DNA of 64,000 bases from Stenogyne calaminthoides (GCA_037126765.1 JBBCBC010000031.1:3853638-3917637); one strand, 5' to 3'; shown: positions 11,265 through 22,500, counted from the first letter of the stretch. Program-made: numbers and translations. Notes: a model not told the origin generated them from the letters alone.

Positions 11265-11840
11265 ATATGTGATGCAGAGAAAAGCGTGAACAATACAAAC
11301 GAATCTTCTCAATCTCCGTTGATTCCCATAGGAATACCGGCAAAGAGGAATAATATGAGAAAACACTCTCAATATTTTAATTTCATAATCAATTTAACTG
11401 AATAATACGTTTACAAGACTGACTCTTAAATAAGAAAACCCTAACACTAATTACGGAAACATAATAAATGCTAATAAATTAAATTAATTACATTAATAAC
11501 AAACTTCCTAATCAAACCGTGATTATAATAAATCAAGATTTTCATCGAGATCTCATCTCCATCATTTTCTCCCTCTTTGAAACGATTCGTCCTCGAATCG
11601 GCATCGATCTCATCTCCAAAGGGATAAAAGAAAGCCACCAAACAGATAATAAGCTCAAAAATGTCGGACGTTCGAGTATGGCTCAAAACTTTAAGGCGAT
11701 AAGCAAATGGAGATTTCAAAGGGCAATCGACAAAATAACTATCATGATTAATATAAAAATAATAATTATTTTACGATGCAAAATCAACCTGTGGGTCAAG
11801 ATATGGATTCTCTAGAACTAAGATATCTTCGTACTTTGTC

Positions 11841-12275
11841 TCATAAATTGAAAAAAAACTCATCAGAGTCCGTATCATAAATTGAACAAGAATCTTCACC
11901 GGGCTCAGTATCATAAATGAGAAGGACGGAATCACTTGCAAGTTGTTCCTCCTCTTCATCGTAAATATCATGAAAATAGGAAGGCCCAAGTTCACCAACA
12001 AGAACAAGTTGTTGACTTTCCACTTCATACGTAGAAAAAGACCCACTCTTACTAGAATGAAATGGCCTATTATCAAAATAACCATCCGGCCCATTATTAA
12101 AAAAATTGGATCGGTGATGTATAAAAGGGTCATCAACGGTAAGCCCAACATCTTCCAACTCTCTTAAAGGCCCAACTTTACTAACAAAAAGATTGAGCCC
12201 ACTTCGGTTGTCATTGTCCACATCCTGATGGAAATAATCATTGGGCCATACAAAGTCATGACCCAAAAAGAACTT
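11841..12275 (-). CDS. unknown acidic ORF in the tail of the gypsy derivative
   Basis: An open minus-strand stretch of about 140 aa without a clear ATG (it stays open upstream through REKFFLGHDFVWPND). It is rich in Asp, Glu, Phe and Tyr, with LASDSVLLIYDTEPGED and ending DTDSDEFFFNL. I do not recognise the family. Its position just upstream of the element's 3' LTR suggests a remnant of the element's 3' coding or leader region rather than a host gene. No signal peptide or membrane segment seen. It may not be translated. Confidence 0.3.
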   Translation of the reverse strand, partial: KFFLGHDFVWPNDYFHQDVDNDNRSGLNLFVSKVGPLRELEDVGLTVDDPFIHHRSNFFNNGPDGYFDNRPFHSSKSGSFSTYEVESQQLVLVGELGPSYFHDIYDEEEEQLASDSVLLIYDTEPGEDSCSIYDTDSDEFFFNL

Positions 12276-12294
12276 TTCCCTGCAAAGCCCATTA

Positions 12295-12620
12295 ATGCCT
12301 AGTGCACCACAACGGACAGTGGATTCAAGAACGCACTGGTCTGCACGAACTGCCGCTGCAGAGTCCTTCGCGGTGGGGCGATTCGTCGTGGGTTCGTGGT
12401 CGTTGAGCGGCGGCCATCTGGCGAAAGGCAGTGGAGGGTGGCCATCGGTTCACGGTTGTGGCGGCTGGTGGCGCGACATGGAGACGCCAATCGGTGGGTG
12501 CATCAGGCGCGCCGATCGACGGACGACTTTATTACTTCGGGCGCAGATGCAGTGCCTTGAGGCTGGCGGCGATGGTTTCGCTTGCAGGTACCCTGTCTAT
12601 CTTGAGATTTCTGAAAATTT
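12295..12620. other. GC-rich block of unknown origin inside the gypsy derivative
   Basis: About 325 bp with markedly higher G+C than everything around it, between the tail ORF and the gag fragment, exactly where pol should be. Open frames exist on both strands but none resembles a family I know. It could be captured host DNA or the element's own non-coding sequence. Confidence 0.35.
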
Positions 12621-13029
12621 GGGTGTGTGAAATTTGTTGGGAGAAACTCACGGTGGAAATGCTTTTTGAATTTGTCCCATTCAGTAATTTTGGGTTTACT
12701 TTGACGGGATCGGTCGTATTTCAGGCGTTGCCACCACAAGGGGTGCGGTCCTGGAGTTTCTTTGTCACCATAGAAACACGGCGGTCCATCGGAATTCTGT
12801 GAAACTCCAGTACTTTTTCACAGGTTTGGATCCAATATAGACAATCATCTTGTCTATTGCATCCGTGAAATTCTGGTAGAGGTACTGGAAAACCAGTCAA
12901 GGGCGGTGAATCACGGCGGCGGTGAGGTGGAAGGTAACCCCTAACCCTGTCGTGAATCGTTGTTTGTTGTGCACGTAGTGACTGAATAGATTGGGCAAGA
13001 ATCGCGATCTGATCTTTCAATTTCTTCAT
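12530..13029 (-). pseudogene. gag fragment of the gypsy derivative
   Basis: From an ATG at 13029 the minus strand reads MKKLKDQIAILAQSIQSLRA, a short coiled-coil-like start, then a retrotransposon gag core: PLPEFHGCNRQDDCLYWIQ with VSMVTKKLQDRT. After a frameshift near 12735 it continues WWQRLKYDRSRQSKPKITEW and FKKHFHREFLPTNF. This is the usual order of plant gypsy gag (start about 40 nt after the PBS). The similarity ends near 12590, where the GC-rich block begins, and no zinc knuckle is present. It is therefore a truncated, frameshifted gag. Confidence 0.65.
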
Positions 13030-13125
13030 CTCCCGGGCATTACGACGGGGAAGGATCGAAAGGAGCGTACCGTGACTCTGGATACCAACTGATGCAGGGA
13101 GAAACGTGAACAATATAAACGAACT

Positions 13126-13807
13126 TGTTGCGAGACCAGGGAGAAATATGAAGAGTAAAGAGATGGGTACGAAAAGAGTTAAAACGGGGGGTTCTTCACA
13201 AGAGGAAACCCGAACGAGAACACGAGGCTCGGGATCCACCGAGCCAAAAGATAATCGAACAAAGAACCGGGCTCGGGATCCACCGAGCCCAAAAAGAAGT
13301 TTGAAAAGAAGAACCGAGGCTCAGGATCCACCTGAGCTAATCTATCTGAACGAGAAAATTGAGGCTCAGGATCCACCTGAGCCAATCTATCTGAGCGAAA
13401 AGACTGAGGCTCAGGTTATACCTGAGCCAAATCACCTGAACGGGTTATCTGAATGAAGGAAGGTTTGGGCTTCCCGTAAATGGGCAAAAACATTTAGAAT
13501 AATCTAGAATATCATTTATCTATTTTAGATTTTATTTTTAAATTACCTAAAGAATATCCACTGTTGTGTGGACCCCAATGTTAGTTACAAATACGGCACT
13601 GGCCGATGAATGAGAATATCAGAAAATTTACATCATTCTCTCTCTTCTAACTACCTCTCCTCCTATCTAATTCCCTCTCTCCCTATTTCTTCATATCTTC
13701 AAATCTTCATATCTTGTTCTTCAAGCAATTTACATTATCAGCAATATTATTCCAGAAAACCTCAAAAACATATTACGATCATCCAGAAAATATAAAAAAA
13801 CGTAACA
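13126..13807 (+). repeat. 5' LTR of the chromovirus with hairpin tandem repeats
   Basis: The U3 part (about 13219-13430) contains five imperfect tandem units of about 45-55 bp, each with a stem such as GGCTCAGG/CCTGAGCC around an ATCCA loop. CT-rich sequence (13630-13720) precedes the end. The 3' LTR carries the same array at about 18530-18735. Confidence 0.85.
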
Positions 13808-13826
13808 TTTGGTATTCCAGAGCCAA
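13808..13826 (+). other. primer-binding site of the chromovirus
   Basis: TTTGGTATTCCAGAGCCAAG directly after the LTR end resembles the initiator-Met tRNA PBS (TGGTATCAGAGCC) with two extra bases. This supports the LTR boundary at 13807. Confidence 0.6.
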
Positions 13827-13835
13827 GTTTTGATC

Positions 13836-15110
13836 ATGGCATAGGGAACACGCTCCAAAGATCTGCAAGAATCACACATAAAGCTGGAATTATTAATTCA
13901 AACGGAAGCCATGAAGCTGGAAGCAGTTGAAGGGAAGCTAACAGACAATATGCATGGTTTAACAACCAAGATGGAAGAGAAATTTGAGCTTATGACTAAC
14001 ACTTTGGCAGCTATGCAGTTACAACTGTTGAATATGGAAAAAGACAAGGGTAACAATGAAGGGCCTTCTATTTTGGGGAGTCCTAGCTTTGGATCTGGTG
14101 GTGGAGGGCCTGACTACGGAACTGCTGGTGGGGGATCATCCTATCAGTATCAGGAATCTCCAAGGAGGTTAACTGATGGTACTCAATTTCACAACCCAGT
14201 GCCTAAGACCGAATTCCCTAGGTTTGATGGCTCTAAACCTAGGTTATGGGTACTGAGATCCAATGGGTATTTTAAGCTTATGCCCAGTATGACTGATCAA
14301 CAAAAAATCACTTTGACTACTATCCATTTTGAGGGTAAAGCAGCACTATGGGTTCAGAATTTCAATCAAAGAAATGTGGAATTAACTTGGGCACAATTTT
14401 TTGTTATTCTCTCAACTAGATTTGAGGAGATTAAGGATTCTACAGTGATTTCTGAGTTTAACAAACTCAAACAAACTGGTAGCTATGAAGATTGTGTTGA
14501 TAAGTATGAGGAGCCGACAGCTTGTATGCTGATAGTTACTGGGGATGTATTCTCAGAAACCTACTTTGTGGCAAGTTTCATTGGAGGACTTAATGAAGAG
14601 CTACAAGCTACAGTAACCATGTTTGAACCTACCACACTTCAACATGCTATTAAATTGGGCAAGAAGCAAGATCAGACTACTGCTGCACTAACTAAAAAAC
14701 TTAAGCCCTATTTCAGGGTTTCTAATCCTAACCCTAACCCTAACCCTAACCCTAACTCTAACTCTAATTTTATGCAGTGGAAGAAGGGTGATGCTACTAG
14801 GGGCCCTGCCAGTAAAGGGAAACCACCTTTCAAAATCTTATCTCCTATAGAGATGGCAGCTAGGAAGGAGAAAGGACTATGTTACAACTGTGATGAACCT
14901 TTTGTGCATGGTCAGAAATGCAAACAGAGAATTTCATACATGATTCTGGCAGAAGAAGAGGAAGATACTCAAACCTTCTCTTCTCCTACCACTGAAGGGG
15001 AGGAACATGCTGTTTATGGGGCTGACATCATGGAAGAGGTCCAGATGTCACTAAATGCTCTAAGTGGTAAAGATGGAGTTACTACCATGAGGGCTTTTTG
15101 GGGAGTTTGA
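13836..15110 (+). pseudogene. chromovirus gag
   Basis: Capsid/nucleocapsid polyprotein that would package the element RNA in cytoplasmic particles. The original start is probably the ATG at 13836, but its third codon is TAG. The frame is then open from 13845, with the next ATG at 13911 giving 399 aa. Seen in order: an N-terminal coiled-coil-like stretch, a Gly/Ser-rich linker, the gag core (KTEFPRFDGSKPRLWVLRSN, KITLTTIHFEGKAALWVQNF, then EFNKLKQTGSYEDCVDKYEE) and a C-terminal zinc knuckle CYNCDEPFVHGQKC that departs from strict C-x2-C-x4-H-x4-C. Between core and knuckle lies an Asn-Pro run encoded by CCCTAA hexamers (14726-14760). A frame of this length without stops suggests recent activity, but the codon-3 stop would prevent the normal start. 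Confidence 0.8.
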
Positions 15111-15822
15111 ACACCACAAACTCCACATTCTCATAGACTCAGTAAAGCACCACGAGTTTTATACAAAAAAATTTCTTCTAAAAAGGCTAAAATGCCCATT
15201 GGTGATCTTAAACCCATATTGGTGAAGGTTCTTTAATGGGCAAAGGTTGGTCGACTCACAACAAGTGAATCCTTTCACTTGGAACATGCAGGGACATCAA
15301 TTCACCTACCAACTGAGGCTGTTGGAGAATGAGGGTTGTGATCTGATCCTAGGAGGGGATTGATTAAAATTTTGCACACCTATTGAGCTTGACTATGAAA
15401 AGATGACTTTTCGCTTGATCAACTTGCTTGGGAAGAGGGTGAAACTACAAGCACTTACTTCATCAGTTGAATGTAAGTTGATTTCTGATGTGGGATTGTA
15501 TCAGATGATCCACACAGAGGCCCTTAAGGAAGTTAATGAGATGTATTTAATTACATCAGCACCTCCTACCCACACTGAAGATGATCCTGAATTACATAAG
15601 CTACTACTAGCTTATAAGGATATATTTGAGGAACCAGTAGAATTACCACCAGGGAGGGGGGTGGAACACCAGATTATACTCAAACCAGGGAGCATCCCTA
15701 AACAACAGTATCCATATAGAACTTCTCACAGCCATAAGGAGGAGATTGAGAAGATTTTAAAGGATTTCTTGACTACGAGGAGTAATTCAACACAAGAAAG
15801 AACCATTTTGCTTCAATTGTGA
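15111..15822 (+). pseudogene. chromovirus protease region and pre-RT linker
   Basis: At about 15120-15170 a decayed aspartic-protease start is visible (ILIDS where ILIDSGSTHNF would be usual). A second frame from 15403 encodes MTFRLINLLGKRVKLQALTS and later DELHKLLLAYKDIFEEP-like sequence with PPGRGVEHQIILKPGS, the conserved stretch just ahead of the gypsy RT. At least two frameshifts separate it from gag and from the RT. Protease activity is certainly lost because the catalytic DSG is not intact. Confidence 0.65.
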
Positions 15823-16910
15823 TTTTGGTGAAAAAAAAAGATGGCTTTTGGAGGCTATGTGTGGATTCTGGTACCTTAATGAACTCACAATCAAGCACAA
15901 CTACCTATTCCTATCATTGATGAGTTATTAGATGAGCTTAAAGGTGCTAAGATCTTTTCAAAGATAGATTTGAGGTCGGTACTTTCAAATCCTAATGAAG
16001 AAGGAGCATATAGGTTGGATCGCTTTCAGGACCCATAATGGTCATTATGAATTCCTAGTGATGCCATTCGGGTTGTGCAATGCACCTGCTACATTTCAAT
16101 CACTGATGAATCAGGTGTTCAGGGATCACTTGAGGAAATTTGTGTTGGTCTTTTTTGATGATATCCTCATTTACAGCACCGAGGAAACACAACATTTAGT
16201 TCACTTGGAAGCAGTTTTACAACTTTTTGAGGGCCAATAAGTTTTTTTGCTAAGAGAAGCAAATGTAGTTTTGGCCAGACTAGTGTGGAGTATTTGGGCC
16301 ACATAATTTCTAAAGATGGAGTTGCCACTGATCCAGGAAAGATTGAGTGCATGGTTCAATGGCCAAAACCACAAACCATTAAACAACTAAGGAGTTTTTT
16401 GGGCTTAACAGGGTATTACAGGAAATTTGTGAAGGGATATGGTTTCATCAGCAAACCACTCACTTCCTTACTCAAGAAGGACAGTTTCAAATGGAACCCT
16501 GAGGCAGACCTAGCTTTTCAGAAGTTGAAGGAAGCCATGGTGAGTGTCCCTGTGCTAGCATTACCTGATTTCACAAAGAGGTTTGTGGTGGAAACCGATC
16601 TTTAGTGGGAAGGGAATTGGGGTTGTTCTCATGCAAGAAGGAAAGTCCATTGCTTACATGAGTAAGTCCTTGTGTCCAAGGAACCAAGCACTCTCTGTCT
16701 ATGAGAGGGAGTTCTTGGCAGTACTAATGACCATTGAGAAGTGGAAACACTACTTGTAAGGCGTAAATTCACTATAAAGACTGACCAACAATCTTGAAAT
16801 ACCTTCGGACGGAAGGTGGTAACTCCACTACAACAAAGATGGATTACTAAGTTCTTTGGGTCTTGACTATGAGATTTTGTATAAAAGGGGAGTGAGAACA
16901 AAGCAATAAA
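15823..16910 (+). pseudogene. chromovirus reverse transcriptase and RNase H
   Basis: RT pieces in alternating frames: GHYEFLVMPFGLCNAPATFQ at about 16040-16100, the active site as VFFDDILIYS (16148-16177, FDD instead of the usual YDD), then YLGHIISKDGVATDPGKIE and KQLRSFLGLTGYYRKFVKGY in the connection at 16285-16440. RNase H starts near 16560 (RFVVETDL) and decays to about 16910. The reading frame is broken at 15823-15995, near 16235 and after 16600. Copying activity is lost in this copy; the family would reverse-transcribe element RNA in particles. Confidence 0.8.
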
Positions 16911-17204
16911 CCGATGCATTATCCGGGAAGGAGAACAGGTTGTTCGCTATATCTACAATGGTCCCAACTTGGTTGGATCAGTCCGCTAAGTTACAATCGA
17001 TGATGGTTACATTAAGGAAATCATCAAAGCCAAAGGTCTCGATCCTAACTTATCCCTTATTTCAGTTCACTAATGGCATTTCGAGATATAAAAAGAATTT
17101 TGGTTGTGGGTAGCGATAGGTGGATTAAGAGATTTAATCCTTTACGAAATGCACTCCACACCCCTATGGAGGGCATTGCGGGGGTTCTGAGGAACTTATC
17201 AGAG

Positions 17205-18413
17205 GCTTAAGAGGATGTTTTTTTGGCCTAATATGAAAAATGATGTGTTGATGTGGGTCAAGAAGTGTGAAGTATGTGCCAGAAATAAGTCAAGCCCAGG
17301 TTTATACCCTGGCCTCCTACAACCCTTACCCATACCAGACCAAGCATGGTCACATATCTCTATGGATTTCATAGAGGGGCTTCCTAATTCTTGGGGAAAG
17401 AATGTGATATGGGTAATAGTGGACAGATTCACTAAATACTCACATTTCATAGCCCTATCACATCCATATACTGCTACATCTTTAGCTAAGGTGTTTTTGG
17501 ATGTTATCTATAAGCTGCATGGGTTACCAGCTAGTATAGTGAGTGATAGGGACAAAATATTTACTAGTTGTTTTTGGAAGGAACTATTTAAGTTGGTGGG
17601 AACTCAATTACACCTAAGTTCATCTTATCACCCCCAATCTGATGGACAGACTGAAAGGGTGAATCAATGTTTGGAGCAGTACTTAAGGTGTTTAATAAGT
17701 GACAACCCTAAGCAGTGGTTGAAGTGGCTACCCATGGCAGAATACTGGTACAACACAAATTATCATTCAAGCCTGAGGATGACACCTTTTGAGGCTCTCT
17801 ACGGGTATACTCCTACAGGATTCACTTATGGGCCATATTTGGATTCAACAAATGAGGAGGTTACAGATCTGCTTACTCACAGACAACACATCATACAGCA
17901 AGTCAAGGCTAATCTAGTCAAAGCACAGAATCGCATGAAGGTACAAGCAGACAAGCATAGACAAGAGAGGGTTTTCGAGGTAGGAGACCCAAGTTTTTCT
18001 CAAACTTCAACCCTTTCGGCAGAATTTCATTCAATACCGAAAGAATATGAAGTTATCATCAAAATACTTTGGCCCCTATACAATCCTGCAAATGGTAGGG
18101 AGTGTGGCTTACAAATTAGATCTACCAATTGGGTCAAAGATTCACCCCGTCTTCCATGTCTTTTTACTCAAGAAACACATAGGGGATAAGTATGTACCTT
18201 CACAGAGTCTTCCAGATGTTGATAGCAACGGCCTTTTTGCGATCCAACCTTACTACGTCACAGAGCGACTTCGATACCTAGAAAGCGGAAAAGAGAAAGA
18301 TCAGGTTCGTGTCTTTTGGGTTACCGAAGATTGGAAAATTGATTCATGGAAAGATACCGCCTTTGTTCTGCAAAATTTTCCTACATTCCATCCTTGGGGA
18401 CAAGGATCTTTCA
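17205..18413 (+). pseudogene. chromovirus integrase with C-terminal chromodomain
   Basis: From about 17215 the frame is open for 324 codons. The zinc-binding end is CEVCARNKSSPG. The catalytic D,D-35-E residues lie in SMDFIEGLP, IVSDRDKIF and DGQTERVNQCLE, with YHPQSDGQTERVN intact. The usual NTNYHSSLRMTPFEALYGY block follows. A frameshift near 17985 moves the C-terminal part into another frame, which reads GPYTILQMVGSVAYKLDLP and IHPVFHVFLLKKH. A chromodomain-like tail follows, with VFWVTEDWKIDSWKDTAFVL and FPTFHP. Chromodomains target integration to particular chromatin. The order and the FPTFH ending point to a Reina-like chromovirus. The tail is diverged, so the call is by position and pattern. 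Confidence 0.8.
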
Positions 18414-18426
18414 TTGGAGGGAGTAT

Positions 18427-19111
18427 TGTTGCGAGACCAGGGAGAAATATGAAGAGTAAAGAGATGGGTACGAAAAGAGAGTTAAAAACAGGGGTTCCTT
18501 CGTCAGTAGGAAACCTGAACGAGGAACCTGAGGCTCAGGATCAACCTGAGCCAAAGATACTGAACAAAGAAACTGAGGCTCAGAATCCACCTGAGCCAAA
18601 GAAGCAGAAATAAGAAACTGAGGCTCAGGATCCACCTGAGCCAATCTATCTGAACGAGAAAACTGAGGCTCAGGATCCACCTGAGCCAATCTATCTGAGC
18701 GAAAAGACTGAGGCTCAGGTTATACCTGAGCCAAATCATCTGAACGGGTTATCTGAATGAAGGAATGTTTGGGCTTCCCGTAAATGGGCCCAAACATTTA
18801 GAATAATCTAGAATATCCTTTATCTATTTTAGATTTTGTTTTTAAATTACCTAAAGAATATCCACTGTTGTGTGGACCCCAATGTTAGTTAAAAATACGG
18901 CACTGACCGATGAATGAGAATATCAGAAAATTTACATCATTCTCTCTCTTCTAACTACCTCTCCTCCTATCTAATTCTCTCTCTCCCTATTTCTTCATAT
19001 CTTCAAATCTTCATATCTTGTTCTTCAAGCAATTTACATTATCAGCAATATTATTCCAGAAAACCTAAAAAACATATTACGATCATCTAGAAAATATCAA
19101 AAAACGTAACA
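18427..19111 (+). repeat. 3' LTR of the chromovirus
   Basis: 685 bp, colinear with 13126-13807 and starting after TTGGAGGGAG. It differs mainly within the hairpin-repeat block, where the first units read GGCTCAGG...CCTGAGCC instead of GGCTCGG...CCGAGCC. Confidence 0.85.
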
Positions 19112-19473
19112 GAACCTTCTCAATCTCCGTTGATTCTCATATATAGGAATACCGGCAAAGAGAAATAATATGAGAAAACACTCTCAATATTTTAATTTCA
19201 TAATCAACTTAACTGAATAATACGTTTACAGGATTGATTCTTAAATAAGAAAACCCTAACACTAATTACGAAAATATAATAAATGCTAATAAATTAAATT
19301 AATTACATTAATAACAAACTTCCTAATCAAACCGTGATTATAATAAATCGAGATCTTCATCGCGATCTCATCTCCATCAATATGACTTTGGGTAAGAAAA
19401 TCTTATTGGGTATGTTTTAAAGTAAAATTCTAAAAAGATCGATTTATGAAAAAATAATAAAATATTATAAATT

Positions 19474-19501
19474 TGCGGAATCATCTTGACAATAATGGAA
19501 G
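19474..19501 (+). pseudogene. cyclin exon 3 relic 1
   Basis: TGCGGAATCATCTTGACAAT followed by AATGGAAG resembles the end of cyclin exon 3 (GCGGAATTGATCTTGGCAAT...AATGGAAG at 9657-9685), about 25 of 28 positions. It lies between the gypsy derivative and the LINE. Too short to be functional. Confidence 0.45.
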
Positions 19502-19597
19502 CTGGAAGTGATGTGAGATTTTCATCTCGAAATTTTGTAAAGATATTAAAGTATTATAAATATGTGAAATCATCTTGTGGAAAGTGATATGAGATTT

Positions 19598-22500
19598 CTC
19601 TTGACTCTCTGTTTTGAAACTAACTCTCATTCATCAAGAAAACAGATCTCAGCGGCTTCGCCTGATAGCTTCCCCGACTCTTCCTATTCAAGTCGGCGGT
19701 AGCGCTGCCCCACAGCAAATCAGTCGTCAGCCGGCGCGACGTCCGGCTCGCCGGCGATATTAAATCGGAAATTATAGCTCCACCACACTTTTCGAGCTAA
19801 GATTTTTCCGCAAATTTCTTGATCTCTGAATCAAAATAGTATTCAACTTTTTTCTTCTGTGTAATTAGAGAAAAGTTTTTTTTTTTATTCAACCAGTTAG
19901 TGGTTAAGTGTCCAAATCATTATTCGAGAATATTTTGCGGTCTTCTCCTAGTGAGGTCTTCCGCCGCTGCCGTGCGGATCTTCCTGCCGCCACCATGCGG
20001 ATTTCCCTTCTCCTTTTGAGGTCTTCCGCCGCCGACGTGCGGATCTTCCTGCCGCCTCCGTGCGGATTTTCCTGCTTCTTTGTGAGTTCTCCTCTGCTGT
20101 TGTTGTGCGGGTCTCTAGCCTCTTATTTGCTCGTAGTTGATTCTGATTCCCATTTTATTGGGGACTGATTTTGCGGTCTCGGTGTTGATAGTGGGGATTC
20201 TGGATCTCCCGAGTATCAGTATTTTTCTGGTTATTGCGTGGATCTTCAAGCGATACCAGTGCCGATCGCTTGGTATTCTCTGGCTATTTAACTCTCGACT
20301 GGTGATTCAATGTTGATACAAGTAATTTGCTTTGCCTTATTCTTTCGATTTTCTTTCAACCCCGCCTAATGCCATGAGTTGCATTATCTGGAACGCACGG
20401 GGTCTTGGTAATCGTCGTGCGTTCAATTCTCTCCAAGGTCTTATCTCGGAACATCGTCCTTCTTTACTTTTTATTGTTGAGTCTAAAATCCCTACTGTTT
20501 TGGGTTCTCATTGGAAGTCGATTTTTGATTTTGTTGGTTGTGCGGGTGTGGACGCCTGTGGGCGTAGTGGTGGTTTACTTCTGTTTTGGGATGAATCATT
20601 AAACGTTTCTTTGCGCTCTTACTCCCCTGGCCATATTGATTGTATTGTGTCTTATCGGGATGCTGATTGGCGGTTTACGGGATTCTATGGAAACCCTTGT
20701 GCTCATCTTCGCAATCATTCTTGGGAGCTTCTTCGTAAATTAAATGCCTCCCCTTTAACTGGGTCTATTGCTTGGTTAGTGGGAGGCGAATTTATTGAAA
20801 TTTTTTATGCTTCGGAGAAGAAAGTGGGTGACCTTAAACCACTTTCTCAAATGAATGATTTTCGGGATGTGGTGAACAACTTAGATTTAATCGAGATACA
20901 AGCCAAGGGGCCTCGGTTTACATGGATGAATAAGCGTCATGGCCATGATCTCATCCTCGAAAAACTTGATAGATTCCTTGCCAACGGTGGTTGGTTTGAT
21001 GTATTCCCTGGTATGGAGGCTTGCACTCTGGATTTTTATCATTCTGATCATAGGCCGGTTAAGCTCTTTTTCAACCATTGTCGGCCTGACCTTGTTAGAC
21101 CAGCCCCCTCCACATTTCGGTTTGAGAATAAGTGGATGCTTGAGGAAACATATGAGGAAGTGGTGGGACAAATCTGACAATCGGTGAGTGGTGTTACCTC
21201 GTTGCAGGATAAACTGCTTACCAGTGGCCGACTGTTACAGGACTGGGCTAGAGACAAAGTTGGCCACACTAAGCATCGCATAGATCGGGTGCATCGCAGG
21301 CTGAATAAGATACTAAATGAGGCAGATGTTCACTGGGATAGGGAAGAGGTTGCTAAGCTGGAATTGGAACTAGAGAAATTATACACACAACAGGAGGTGT
21401 TCTGGCAGCAACGCTCTCGAAACCAATGGCTCACTTCGGGGGACAGATATACTAAATATTTTCACTCGTTAGCCATAGCATGGAGAAAACGCAATAATAT
21501 CAAGGGATTGCAAGTGGAAGGCGGTGATTGGACTACAGATTCGGATGGGATGGTAGGTATTATTACTTCCTTCTTTACTCAACTCTTTACGTCACATGAC
21601 CCGAGTACTTGGGAGATTGAGGAAGTGATTGAGTCGGTGGAGCCTTGTGTCACCGCTGAGATGAAGTCGATCTTAATGTCTCCCTTCACGTTGGAGGAAG
21701 TAAAGAAGTCCACATTCGATCTTAACCCGTCAAAAGCTCCGGGCCCAGGTGGCTTTACGGCTCTGTTCTATCAAAAATCTTGGGACTTGGTTCAAGCGGA
21801 TGTGTCTAGTAAAGTGTTTGGGGTCTTGAATGGCGGTGCCTCAATGCAAGATTGGAATAGGACGGTGGTAACTTTAATCCCGAAAGTTAAGGAACCGAAG
21901 CAAATGAAGGACTTTCGGCCAATTAGTTTATGCAACGTGAATTATAAGATTATTGCACGGGCTATTACCAATAGATTTTGGGGTATCATGGGGCAGATCA
22001 TTGATCCCACACAAAGTGCATTTATACCGGGTCGGCTTATCACGGACAATGTTCTAATAGGATATGAGTGTATGCACTGGCTCCGTACTACAAAAAGTTG
22101 CGATGGATATGCTGCTTTGAAACTCGATATGAGTAAGGCGTATGATCGCATTGAATGGAAATATTTGGACAGCCTGATGCGACGGATGGGCTTTTCGGAG
22201 CTGTGGATCAATTTAATCTTACGTTGTGTTGATTAAGTTGCTTACTCCTTCCGGATAAATGAGCGAATTGTGGGAAATGTGAAGCCGTCTCGTGGGCTGA
22301 GGCAGGGTGATCCGTTATCGCCATACCTGTTTGTCCTTTGTGCATAGGGGTTGTCGGCATTAATTTCGAGGAAGGTCCGGGAAAAGGCTATCCGAGGTAT
22401 TAGAATTGCCAGGGGTGCACCAATCATCTCCCATTTATTCTTTGCTGACGACAGTCTAGTCTTCTTCAAGGCGTCCCAATCGGATTGTGATAATTTAGAA

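Larger units (their letters stand above)
13126..19111 (+). mobile_element. Ty3/gypsy chromovirus (Reina-like), nearly full length
   Basis: 5' LTR 13126-13807 (682 bp) and 3' LTR 18427-19111 (685 bp), both TGTTGCGAGACCAGG...ACGTAACA. Flanks GAACT (13121-13125) and GAACC (19112-19116) are a 4/5 target duplication. A PBS of initiator-Met type with a 2-nt insertion follows the 5' LTR. The polypurine tract TTGGAGGGAG precedes the 3' LTR. Domain order gag, protease, RT, RNase H, integrase, chromodomain is that of a chromovirus. It sits in the opposite orientation inside an LTR of the older element 11270-19379. Several frameshifts make it inactive. Confidence 0.9.
11270..19379 (-). mobile_element. 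non-autonomous Ty3/gypsy derivative, minus strand, split by a chromovirus
   Basis: The left LTR is 11270-11564 (295 bp). The right LTR is 13090-13125 continued at 19112-19379, because a second element was inserted into it. Both start TGATGCAG and end CTCCATCA on the plus strand. A perfect 5-bp target duplication ATATG flanks it (11265-11269 and 19380-19384). Read on the minus strand, a PBS resembling the initiator-Met type follows the 5' LTR (about 13074-13088, TTGGTATCCAGAGTC) and a purine-rich tract (AAAGAGGGAGAAAA) precedes the 3' LTR. The inside is only about 1.5 kb: a gag start, a GC-rich block and a tail ORF. Protease, RT and integrase are missing, so it depended on another element. Confidence 0.85.

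Noticed and set aside
13179..13456. Open frames with QVDPEP-type repeats in the chromovirus LTR
   Set aside because: They are translations of the hairpin tandem repeats in U3, present in both orientations, not genes.
14726..14770. Possible interstitial telomere repeat
   Set aside because: It is in frame within gag, hexameric rather than the plant heptamer, and only about 45 bp long.
19908..20168. Plus-strand open frame in the LINE leader as ORF1
   Set aside because: It is repeat-driven, lacks any gag or zinc-knuckle motif and is only 86 codons.
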